Shown here: positions 1 to 5,225 of the stretch, in pieces
Layout of the letters: each line of letters starts with the position of its first letter
Position numbering within the stretch: position 1 is the first letter of the stretch
Source: Oceanihabitans sp.
Lineage (GTDB): Bacteria; Bacteroidota; Bacteroidia; Flavobacteriales; Flavobacteriaceae
Length of the DNA stretch: 6,579 nt
NCBI GenBank assembly: GCA_018067265.1
Contig: JAGPUY010000216.1
Span: forward strand, 1-6,579
Direction: 5' to 3'
Notes under the pieces: generated by a model
Database searches by the model: none
What the model was told of the DNA's origin: nothing
What the model saw: the letters and a program-made list of their open reading frames with translations, nothing else
Position numbers and translations under genes: made by a program

Positions 1-1065
1 ATTACAGATAGAGATGTTGTAGAATATAAACGGGTTTTTAAAGCAGAAAAGTTAGTACTAGAAACGACCGAAACATCCACTTACAAAATGGTGTTTTTGT
101 TAGAAGATGGCTTTTGGCGTATTAGACATTTGGTAAAAGAAAGTAGTAATCCTTTTGAAGCAAAAACAGCAAAAATTGAAACCGATAGTTTAATTATTAA
201 AGGCATTAATTATTATCCGAAAGCAACGCCTTGGAATATGTTTGGAGACGCTTTTGCGAAAGACATTATTGCTAACGACTTTAAAATTATAAAAGATGCT
301 GGTTTGAATTCGGTTCGAATTTTTGTGCAATATGACGATTTTGGAAAAGCAGATGTGCATCCGAAAAAGCTAGAAAAACTAAAACAAACTTTAGATGCTG
401 CAGAAGAAAACAATCTAAAAGTCGTGTTGACCTTATTTGATTTCTATGGCGACTATTCGGTGATGAATTGGACCTTAAACCAGCGTCACGCAGCAACCAT
501 AGTCTCCACTTTTAAAGACCACAACGCTATTATTGCTTGGGATATTAAAAATGAACCAAACCTTGATTTTGAATCTAGAGGAAAAGATATGGTTATCGCT
601 TGGTTGGATAATATGATCGATTTAGTAAAATCTGTAGATGCAGAACATCCCGTAACTATTGGTTGGTCTAACACACAAAGCGCTCCCATTTTAAAAGACA
701 AAGTGGATATTGTTTCGTTTCATTATTATGAAGGTTTAAGTGAGTTGGATGCTGCTATAAAAACAATGCGTAAAGAAATCCCTAACAAACCATTGGTATT
801 ACAAGAATTTGGAATCTCTTCTTATAGCGGTTTCTGGAAACCTCTTGGTTCTTCTACAGAAGATCAAGCCAATTACCACAAAAAAATCCAAGAGATCATT
901 GCTGCTAATACGTTGCAATTTATGTCTTGGACTTTATATGATTTTGTGGATGTGCCAACAGCGGTTGTAGGTAGCAGGCCTTGGCGTCGAAATACCCAAA
1001 AACATTTTGGGTTTATCGATAAAAATGGGGCAAAAAAGGCATCGTTTAAATACATTACTAACTAG
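1..1065 (+). CDS. TIM-barrel glycoside hydrolase (clan GH-A, cellulase/GH5-like), 5' end missing
   Basis: The frame is open from base 1 to the stop at 1063-1065, giving 354 visible residues. The Met codon at 88 is internal, since coding sequence continues upstream of it. Counting from the first visible codon, residues 1-55 are a beta-rich stretch ending near GFWRIRHLVKE that belongs to an unidentified N-terminal domain. A (beta/alpha)8 barrel follows. Visible landmarks are the first strand KGINYYP, the second strand LNSVRIF, the fourth strand WDIKNEP with the predicted acid/base Glu185, the sixth strand VSFHYY, the seventh strand LVLQEFG with the predicted nucleophile Glu269, and the eighth strand with the aromatic SWTLYDF. 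The Asn-Glu-Pro plus strand-7 Glu pair is the clan GH-A signature, so a retaining beta-glycosidase or transglycosylase is likely. The substrate is not readable; GH5, GH2-like or an unclassified family are all possible. In context it may trim or process an exopolysaccharide. Localisation cannot be judged without the N-terminus. It converges on the glycosyltransferase gene. Confidence 0.93.
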   Translation: MTDRDVVEYKRVFKAEKLVLETTETSTYKMVFLLEDGFWRIRHLVKESSNPFEAKTAKIETDSLIIKGINYYPKATPWNMFGDAFAKDIIANDFKIIKDAGLNSVRIFVQYDDFGKADVHPKKLEKLKQTLDAAEENNLKVVLTLFDFYGDYSVMNWTLNQRHAATIVSTFKDHNAIIAWDIKNEPNLDFESRGKDMVIAWLDNMIDLVKSVDAEHPVTIGWSNTQSAPILKDKVDIVSFHYYEGLSELDAAIKTMRKEIPNKPLVLQEFGISSYSGFWKPLGSSTEDQANYHKKIQEIIAANTLQFMSWTLYDFVDVPTAVVGSRPWRRNTQKHFGFIDKNGAKKASFKYITN

Positions 1066-1103
1066 TACTTATGTGATTCAGCGTATTATAATTCGGATTG
1101 CTT

Positions 1104-1184
1104 TGTCATTCAGAGCAAAGCGAAGAATCTCAAATAAGTAGGTTAATTATTAAATTATTCCGTAATATTTCCTTCTAAATAATT
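1104..1184 (-). repeat. Hairpin repeat element copy 0, inverted and partly degraded
   Basis: This is the same family as the copies at 2686-3479 but in the opposite orientation. Positions 1104-1131 carry one arm (TGTCATTC, a central part, then CGAAGAATCTC). Positions 1151-1184 carry the other arm, with the exact core CCGTAATATTTCCTTCT that is the reverse complement of the core in copy 1. Its outer end GAATGACA has decayed to AAATAATT. It fills most of the 170-base gap between two convergent genes, so it could act as a bidirectional transcription end or simply sit in tolerated space. No run of T follows it. Confidence 0.8.
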
Positions 1185-1235
1185 ATTGGTTTCTTAATTG
1201 TTTTGGGACAAAAAAAGGTGTCGATTTACTGTATC

Positions 1236-2456
1236 TTATGCATTAGTAGGTTTTAATGCATTTTTACTTGGAGGTGTTTTTTTAGCTATAATTCTATCAA
1301 AATGGGATAAGTACATATCTGCAATTTTCTCCATTGGATATGCTGTTGCAGCTTCATAGTTTGCTTTTCCTAAAGCAATTCGGTGTGCTTCATTGGTTAC
1401 AATAGCTTCAATTGCATTTGCTAAACTTTCTACAGAAGTTGGCTCAAAAAATTCTCCTTTATAACCTTCATCTTTTACTAATAAAGCAAGATCTCCTAAA
1501 TCTGGCATCACTACTGCTTTACCATAACTTCCTGCCTGGTGTAAAACACCTGAACTTCCTGTTGTTGATGTGTATGGAAATACCACTACTGCACTTTCTT
1601 TAAATAAGGTTGGCACTTCATATTCTTCTACATAACCAGTAAAACGTACTTGTGGCACAAGTTTATAATCTTCTTGTACTTTTGCTAAATAACCAGGCAC
1701 GTTTGGATTGTCTGTTCCTGCAATAACAACTTCCAAATCTAATCCTGTGGATGCTCTTACTTTCTCCACCGCTTCAATCATACCTTCTACTTTTTTATAG
1801 GTTCCAAATTTCCCGAAAGTCATGACTTGTAACGGCCCTTTTGGCAAACTATATTCTGGCTTTTCTTCAGAGATTTCAAAAGTTCCATGCGGAATTAAAG
1901 TCACATTTGTCGCATGATATTTCTTCTCTAAAATGTCCACATATTTTTGCATCGTTACTGCAACGGTATCAGCTTGTAAGATTAACTTTGTTAAGCTAGT
2001 TCCTATAAAACCATATACTTTTTGCATGATTTTGCTACTTGTAAATCCTGCAGAACCTAAATCTACTTCTTCCAATATATTATGTAATAACACCATGTTC
2101 GGAATCTTTTTCAGCTTGCAAACCAATGGTAACATTAAACCTAAAGCTGCTGCTACTTTCTTATCTCCAAACTTCATGAATTGTAAGTTGAACAACACGG
2201 CATCTGGTTGTGTATTATTAATTGCTTTAGTAACGTTTATAATGTTTGTGTAGCTATTAAATGCCCAACATTCTTTCACTGTAATCTTGCAACCGTTTTC
2301 TGTGAAAGCGATATCTTTTGCGCCTTCCGTTTTATCTGTAAGCAAAACAATTTCAGTAACGTTTTCTTTTTGTCTAAAGTGCTTTACTAAATGGTAAGCG
2401 TACTCGTTTAAGGTTACTTTACTTGGTGGATATGCGGTTACGATTGCTAGTTTCAT
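1236..2456 (-). CDS. Glycosyltransferase, GT4-type GT-B fold, 406 aa
   Basis: The protein is predicted to transfer a sugar from a nucleotide-sugar donor to a growing glycan at the cytoplasmic face of the inner membrane. The N-terminal Rossmann half starts MKLAIVTAYPPS and ends near residue 190 (LIPHGT). The C-terminal donor-binding half shows the GT4 landmarks VMTFGKFGTYKKVEGMIEAV (about 211-230), VVIAGTD (243-249), VRFTGYV (270-276) and GSSGVLHQAGSYGKAVV (300-316), then the usual C-terminal helices. The classical E-x7-E pair of GT4 enzymes is not present: the aligned positions are Thr299 and Gln307. Total length is normal for the family. The ATG at 2454-2456 is preceded by AATAACGAACTT, the A-rich leader typical of Bacteroidota. 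The gene is monocistronic here. It has its own long leader and a putative promoter with the same layout as that of the STAS-flippase operon, which ties it to the same exopolysaccharide pathway. Donor, acceptor and linkage are unknown. Confidence 0.94.
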   Translation of the reverse strand: MKLAIVTAYPPSKVTLNEYAYHLVKHFRQKENVTEIVLLTDKTEGAKDIAFTENGCKITVKECWAFNSYTNIINVTKAINNTQPDAVLFNLQFMKFGDKKVAAALGLMLPLVCKLKKIPNMVLLHNILEEVDLGSAGFTSSKIMQKVYGFIGTSLTKLILQADTVAVTMQKYVDILEKKYHATNVTLIPHGTFEISEEKPEYSLPKGPLQVMTFGKFGTYKKVEGMIEAVEKVRASTGLDLEVVIAGTDNPNVPGYLAKVQEDYKLVPQVRFTGYVEEYEVPTLFKESAVVVFPYTSTTGSSGVLHQAGSYGKAVVMPDLGDLALLVKDEGYKGEFFEPTSVESLANAIEAIVTNEAHRIALGKANYEAATAYPMEKIADMYLSHFDRIIAKKTPPSKNALKPTNA

Positions 2457-2485
2457 AAGTTCGTTATTTATTGTTTTTTAAAGGT

Positions 2486-2550
2486 CTTATGTTGCATCCA
2501 GTTTTAATTTTTTCTTTTAAAGAAGAACCTCATTCTGGATGGTTCATAAG
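2486..2550 (-). promoter_or_regulatory. Large inverted repeat in the glycosyltransferase leader
   Basis: The arms are CTTATGTTGCATCCAG (2486-2501) and CTGGATGGTTCATAAG (2535-2550). They pair over 6 bp (CTTATG/CATAAG) and 7 bp (CATCCAG/CTGGATG), separated by a symmetric 3x3 internal loop, and enclose 33 bases. A smaller inverted repeat, TTCTTTTAAAGAA (2512-2524), sits inside. If transcription starts just after the putative -7 box at 2585-2592, the structure lies entirely in the 5' untranslated leader, ending 30 bases before the ATG. It could be an RNA regulatory element or a protein-binding dyad. I do not recognise a known riboswitch class. Confidence 0.5.
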
Positions 2551-2584
2551 GTATATTTTAATATGATATTTCTTAATTACACTA

Positions 2585-2592
2585 CAAATTTG
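2585..2592 (-). promoter_or_regulatory. Putative -7 box of the glycosyltransferase promoter
   Basis: On the minus strand this reads CAAATTTG within CGCAAATTTG. It matches five of the six fixed positions of the Bacteroidota -7 consensus TAnnTTTG (first T replaced by C). No clear TTG -33 element is seen. Support comes from an equivalent box (CGCATCTTTG) at the same distance from the same upstream motif in front of the STAS gene. It implies a leader of roughly 120 bases. Confidence 0.42.
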
Positions 2593-2622
2593 CGTTTTAA
2601 AAGGCATTAAATCCGGTAACTT

Positions 2623-2653
2623 TAGATAGGTTGCATGTTGCTGTAGACGAATG
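2623..2653. promoter_or_regulatory. Candidate activator site upstream of the glycosyltransferase (21-base-period direct repeat)
   Basis: The block TTGCTGTAGACGAATG (2638-2653, + strand) recurs with one change at 5241-5256. Inside it, TAGACGA (2644-2650) forms the distal half of a direct repeat whose weaker proximal half is TAGATAG (2623-2629), a start-to-start distance of 21 bases. The distal block begins 45 bases beyond the putative -7 box, the same spacing as at the STAS promoter. Paired repeats about two helical turns apart are typical of LytTR-type regulators; the actual regulator is not visible here. Confidence 0.5.
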
Positions 2654-2685
2654 GTAAGAAGATGTCGTTTTACTATTTATAATAT

Positions 2686-2772
2686 TGTCATTCAGAAGGA
2701 AATATTACGGAAGAATCTCTTTTCTTTATCTACTTTTCTTTATTAAGATTCTTCGCTGTGTTCGGAATGACA
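2686..2772 (+). repeat. Hairpin repeat element copy 1
   Basis: The left arm runs from TGTCATTC through AGAAGGAAATATTACG to GAAGAATCTC. A T-rich loop follows, then the right arm from AAGATTCTTCGCTG to GGAATGACA. Outer 8-base ends (TGTCATTC/GAATGACA) and inner ends (GAAGAATCT/AGATTCTTC) pair perfectly. The middles of the two arms do not match and differ in length. It lies 59 bases beyond the stop of the GIY-YIG gene. The right flank CCTCTAAATGAC continues into a segment shared with copy 4. Confidence 0.88.
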
Positions 2773-2831
2773 AATTCCCTCTAAATGACATAATGCTATA
2801 TAAGACAAATCGGTTTGAAAAATATTTTTTA

Positions 2832-3137
2832 TTAAATGCTAGCATTCAAAAAAGTCCAATCTGGATTAAAGGAATTAATAAGCAAATCCTTTTTTGCTCT
2901 ACTTTTTCCTTTAATTTGTTTTTCTCTTTTAATTGCATCTTCAATCTCAAAAAAATGTTCGTGATAAATTAGATAAGAACATTTATACTTAGCTGTAAAA
3001 GCTTTTGAAAAAGGAAGTGGATTATTATGAAAATATAATCTTTCGGCCAGATTATTTGTTACTCCTGTATAAAGCACTGTTTTACTCTTATTGGTTAGTA
3101 TGTAGACATAATAATTGTGTGAGCCTTTTGTTTTCAT
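2832..3137 (-). CDS. Small GIY-YIG domain nuclease, 101 aa
   Basis: This is a single-domain GIY-YIG endonuclease of the small UPF0213/YhbQ-like group. The core begins YYVYILTN (9-16), with LYTGVTNNLAERLYFH (22-37) supplying the second half of the GIY-YIG motif and the conserved Arg. The metal-binding Glu is expected in IKREKQIKG, and the C-terminal NPDW is typical of the group. Members are a complete family length of about 80-100 residues, so the gene looks intact. The ATG at 3135-3137 gives MKTKGSHNYYVY with no strong ribosome binding site. The physiological role of these stand-alone proteins is poorly defined, with DNA-structure cleavage or repair proposed. It has nothing obvious to do with polysaccharides. 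It sits inside a cluster of hairpin repeats, with one full copy downstream and a solo arm 39 bases upstream of its start, which suggests that gene and repeats form an inserted or co-evolving unit. The stop overlaps the edge of a 12-base perfect palindrome at 2835-2846. Confidence 0.92.
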   Translation of the reverse strand: MKTKGSHNYYVYILTNKSKTVLYTGVTNNLAERLYFHNNPLPFSKAFTAKYKCSYLIYHEHFFEIEDAIKREKQIKGKSRAKKDLLINSFNPDWTFLNASI

Positions 3138-3175
3138 GTTTCAATATAAATAAAAATATTATGTTTTTCATCTTT

Positions 3176-3203
3176 GAGATTCTTCGCTGCGCTCTGAATG
3201 ACA
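3176..3203 (+). repeat. Solo right arm of the hairpin repeat (copy 2)
   Basis: Only the right-hand arm is present, from GAGATTCTTCGCTGCGCTC to TGAATGACA, with no left arm in the preceding 40 bases up to the GIY-YIG start. The right flank holds AAAATATTACGAAA, which resembles the left-arm core of copy 1 and may be a decayed fragment. It lies immediately upstream of the GIY-YIG gene. Confidence 0.8.
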
Positions 3204-3246
3204 TAGTGGCTCTGAAAATATTACGAAACCTAAATAAAATGGATGC

Positions 3247-3332
3247 TGTCATTCAGGAGGAAGCATGACGGAAGAATCTCTTTTTATATATTAACCTTTT
3301 TAATTAGATTCTTCGCTGCGCTCGGAATGACA
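3247..3332 (+). repeat. Hairpin repeat element copy 3
   Basis: This is a full copy. The left arm has TGTCATTC, middle AGGAGGAAGCATGACG, then GAAGAATCTC. After an AT-rich loop the right arm runs from AGATTCTTCGCTGCGCTC to GGAATGACA. The sequence just before it, AAATAAAATGGATGC, matches that before copy 4 (AAATAAAAACGATGC), so the repeated unit is longer than the hairpin. Confidence 0.88.
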
Positions 3333-3390
3333 TACTCGATTGAATAATAGAATACTTTAAGATTAGCCTTAATTTAAATAAAAACGATGC

Positions 3391-3479
3391 TGTCATTCAG
3401 AAGGAAGCATGACTGAAGAATCTCAACTTGAAAATATTGTTTGATTTATTTAAGATTCTTCGCTGCGCTCGGAATGACA
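3391..3479 (+). repeat. Hairpin repeat element copy 4
   Basis: This is a full copy in the same orientation as copies 1 and 3. The left-arm middle is AGAAGGAAGCATGACT. The right arm, CTTCGCTGCGCTCGGAATGA plus CA, is identical to copy 3. The loop sequence differs completely between copies while the arms are conserved. It lies 50 bases before the flippase terminator. Confidence 0.88.
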
Positions 3480-3485
3480 AGTTCG

Positions 3486-3525
3486 CTCTAAATAACCTAT
3501 TGCCTCTAAATAACTAAATGCTATA
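3486..3525. repeat. Short tandem repeat flanking copy 4
   Basis: CTCTAAATAAC occurs at 3486-3496 and again at 3504-3514, a period of 18 bases. The second copy continues to ATGCTATA (to 3525). A single diverged version (CCTCTAAATGAC to ATGCTATA, 2778-2800) follows copy 1, matching 20 of 23 positions. The flank therefore belongs to the repeat family and has been duplicated once here. Confidence 0.65.
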
Positions 3526-3528
3526 AAC

Positions 3529-3556
3529 AAAAAAAGCTGTAGTATAAAACCACAGC
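3529..3556 (-). terminator. Intrinsic terminator of the STAS-flippase operon
   Basis: On the minus strand GCTGTGGT and ACTACAGC form an 8-bp stem with one G-U pair and a five-base loop (TTTAT). It is followed directly by seven T residues. It starts 44 bases after the flippase stop, in the right orientation to end the minus-strand operon. Confidence 0.85.
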
Positions 3557-3599
3557 CTTCTTCCTTTATATAGACTAATAATATAAAATTCTTTTTTTA

Positions 3600-4841
3600 T
3601 TACTTACGTTTCGTATCCAAAACGAAGAAGAAGATCTGCACTACTAATAATAAAATCATGGCTACAATTTGCATGTGCACTACTTGTTCTAAACTATCGT
3701 GAAAAAAGATAACTAATCCCATTTGAAGCATTCCGAAGACTCCTGAAATTACTACAGGAACAAACTTGTCTAAGGATAAATAGTAATACGCAAAGATGTT
3801 GGATATGGCAAACAAGCCAGTTGCTAAAGCGTATTTCCATAAAAGTGGCGCCATGGCTATATAGCTATCTCCAAATAATATGGTTATTGCGGTTTCTGGG
3901 AACAATGCGCAACCAATAACGATTGCAGTTGCAATTGCTGCGATGTAACCAACATATTTAAATAAAATTGGCGCGGTTTCTTTTCCTTCTTTTTTAAGCT
4001 GAACGACTGTTGGTAATAGCAACATCACAAACATCCAAGCGACGAAGTAAACCATACGACCTATTAAGGCTAATGAAGCATATAATCCTGCCTCGTACGC
4101 ATCAAAGTAATGTTTCACTAATAAGATGTCACTATTGTTAATTATAATCTGTGTGAACTCGTAAAAGGCGGTAATTATAAAAAAGCTTCGTACTTGTTTC
4201 GACTGGCTTGCCTCCATAGCAATCGTCTTTTTAAAGTTTAGGTTTTTAAATTTAAAAGGCACTAAACCAAATCCGAAAGAAATTAAAATACCAATTGCAA
4301 TCACCACCGAAGATTGTATATCAAATAAGAAGATTAAAGCTAAAGTGATTATTAATCTGCTTAACATTTCGGCTTGATAGGTAATCGATAAAGATTTGAA
4401 TTCTTTTTTTCCTTGAAACACTCCTCGATTCACACTCATTAAAAAGTATAAAGGCGCGCCAATTCCAAAAATGGTAAACATGCTAGAAGACGACGTATTA
4501 AAAAGGGCTTGTAGTTGGTTTGCAAAAACAATGATTAACGCTCCTAATCCCAATCCAACAATCGTTGCATTTTTATAAATCTTGGAGATGAAATTTTTAA
4601 ACATATCGTTTTCAAAAACCACTGAAAATTTTGCAGTTACTAATTGAAAGGTCATCGCTACAAAAGAAAGCACTAATAAAAAGGTAATTAACACCGCTGC
4701 ATCTGCAAATTGTGCCGGGCCTAATACACGACCTAAAATAAGATTGTACAAATAATTTCCTCCATTTACTGCTAATACACTTAGCATAAATACTTGTTCT
4801 GGAGTTATTTTTTTCGATTTTAATATAGATAAAGCTTGCAT
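3600..4841 (-). CDS. Wzx-like polysaccharide flippase/transporter (MOP superfamily), 413 aa
   Basis: This integral inner-membrane protein is predicted to move a lipid-linked or growing glycan across the cytoplasmic membrane. I count about 12 hydrophobic segments, roughly at residues 17-38, 44-70, 92-109, 121-137, 160-173, 177-195, 219-236, 249-279 (two), 293-314, 328-352, 358-380 and 387-408. Family landmarks are NGGNYLYNLILGRVLGP (26-42) in the first helix and its loop, NRGVFQGKKEF (138-148), and NNSDILLVKHYFDAYEAGLY (235-254), which is the typical start of the second half in polysaccharide-synthesis flippases. The protein is somewhat short for a Wzx (usually 420-500 residues) but shows no frame break. 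The ATG at 4839-4841 lies 28 bases after the STAS stop, so the two genes form an operon with the terminator at 3529-3556. PelG-like transporters of synthase-dependent systems are the main alternative within the same superfamily. Confidence 0.92.
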   Translation of the reverse strand: MQALSILKSKKITPEQVFMLSVLAVNGGNYLYNLILGRVLGPAQFADAAVLITFLLVLSFVAMTFQLVTAKFSVVFENDMFKNFISKIYKNATIVGLGLGALIIVFANQLQALFNTSSSSMFTIFGIGAPLYFLMSVNRGVFQGKKEFKSLSITYQAEMLSRLIITLALIFLFDIQSSVVIAIGILISFGFGLVPFKFKNLNFKKTIAMEASQSKQVRSFFIITAFYEFTQIIINNSDILLVKHYFDAYEAGLYASLALIGRMVYFVAWMFVMLLLPTVVQLKKEGKETAPILFKYVGYIAAIATAIVIGCALFPETAITILFGDSYIAMAPLLWKYALATGLFAISNIFAYYYLSLDKFVPVVISGVFGMLQMGLVIFFHDSLEQVVHMQIVAMILLLVVQIFFFVLDTKRK

Positions 4842-4869
4842 CTTATTCTGTGGTTTTTGTTAGTACTAA

Positions 4870-5148
4870 TTAGGCTACGTTTGGATATTTAAAATCTTCA
4901 TAAACATCTTTACAACCAGAACCAACCACAAAAAAGATATTGTTGTTATAGATTGCATTGGTGTACATTTCTTTTAATGCGTGCATTCCAGATGCATCCA
5001 TTTCGGTAACCTTATCTATATCTAAAGTCACTTCTTTATTCGTATTTAAAATAGCCATAAAGTGATTTTTAAAACTACTTAGTGTAGTTGTGTTTAATAC
5101 ACCTTCTAATGTAATGATGTTGTTTTGCTGTGTAATTGTTAGTGCCAT
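4870..5148 (-). CDS. Small STAS-domain protein (anti-anti-sigma-factor-like), 92 aa
   Basis: This is a single STAS domain. After MALTITQQNN come the strand IITLEGVLN, the helix around LSSFKNHFMAIL, the strand EVTLDIDKVTEMDASG and the helix MHALKEMYTNA, with a final NIFFVVGSG strand. Residues 51-54 are Asp-Ala-Ser-Gly. In SpoIIAA/RsbV-type proteins the phosphorylated Ser or Thr follows the Asp directly. Here that position is Ala52, with Ser53 next, so classical phospho-switching may be absent or shifted. The ATG at 5146-5148 is chosen because it begins the domain exactly and follows an A-rich leader (AAAATAACAATT). An in-frame TTG at 5190 lies in the putative promoter and is rejected. The gene is first in an operon with the flippase and divergent from the TPR-barrel gene. 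No kinase or sigma factor is visible, so its partner may be the glycan machinery or an unlinked regulator. It is cytoplasmic. Confidence 0.92.
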   Translation of the reverse strand: MALTITQQNNIITLEGVLNTTTLSSFKNHFMAILNTNKEVTLDIDKVTEMDASGMHALKEMYTNAIYNNNIFFVVGSGCKDVYEDFKYPNVA

Positions 5149-5187
5149 AATTGTTATTTTTATTTTGTTTGTGTCTGATTTCTGATG

Positions 5188-5195
5188 CAAAGATG
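5188..5195 (-). promoter_or_regulatory. Putative -7 box of the STAS-flippase operon
   Basis: On the minus strand this reads CATCTTTG, followed by CA. It differs from the Bacteroidota TAnnTTTG consensus only at the first base, and TATCTTTGCA is a common form of this box. It is 40 bases upstream of the ATG. No convincing TTG -33 element is seen. Together with flanking CGCA it matches the box before the glycosyltransferase at eight of ten positions. Confidence 0.5.
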
Positions 5196-5224
5196 CGATG
5201 GAAAGCTATCAGATTCCATTGCAT
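5193..5224. promoter_or_regulatory. Inverted repeat overlapping the STAS promoter (possible operator)
   Basis: The arms ATGCGATGGAA (5193-5203) and TTCCATTGCAT (5214-5224) are complementary at ten of eleven positions around a ten-base spacer. The left arm overlaps the putative -7 box and the right arm reaches the -33 region, an arrangement that suggests a repressor or second regulator site. The glycosyltransferase promoter lacks this dyad, so any such control would be specific to this divergent region. Confidence 0.45.
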
Positions 5225-5225
5225 T

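Noticed and set aside
88..1065. Glycoside hydrolase starting at the ATG at 88
   Set aside because: The frame is open back to base 1 with protein-like codons, and the Met falls inside a predicted beta-strand region, so the true start is outside the window.
1200..1235. Terminator for the glycosyltransferase around the T tract (minus strand) at 1210-1216
   Set aside because: A run of seven T is present, but no stable hairpin precedes it (only a 4-bp pairing), so an intrinsic terminator cannot be supported.
1933..2253. Plus-strand open frame of 106 codons
   Set aside because: It lies fully antisense to the well-supported glycosyltransferase. Its hydrophobic, cysteine-rich look is the usual shadow of an AT-rich gene.
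2486..2550. Inverted repeat as the ends of a tiny insertion element
   Set aside because: There are no target-site duplications at the ends, no second copy in the window, and the mismatches are grouped centrally as in an RNA internal loop.
2685..2972. Plus-strand open frame of 95 codons
   Set aside because: It begins in hairpin repeat copy 1 (reading FFIKILRCVRNDK from the arm) and then lies antisense to the GIY-YIG gene. There is no domain and no leader of its own.
3005..3268. Plus-strand open frame of 87 codons
   Set aside because: It is antisense to the GIY-YIG start region and then reads through the solo repeat arm (FEILRCALNDI). The composition looks like translated repeat and AT-rich filler.
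2686..3479. CRISPR array
   Set aside because: Repeat spacing is irregular (from about 40 to about 400 bases between copies), the repeats are long two-armed hairpins, and no cas-like gene is present.
5146..5190. Longer STAS protein starting at TTG 5190 (14 extra residues)
   Set aside because: The extension is polar and not part of the domain, and its start codon falls in the putative -7 box. The ATG at 5148 has the better leader.
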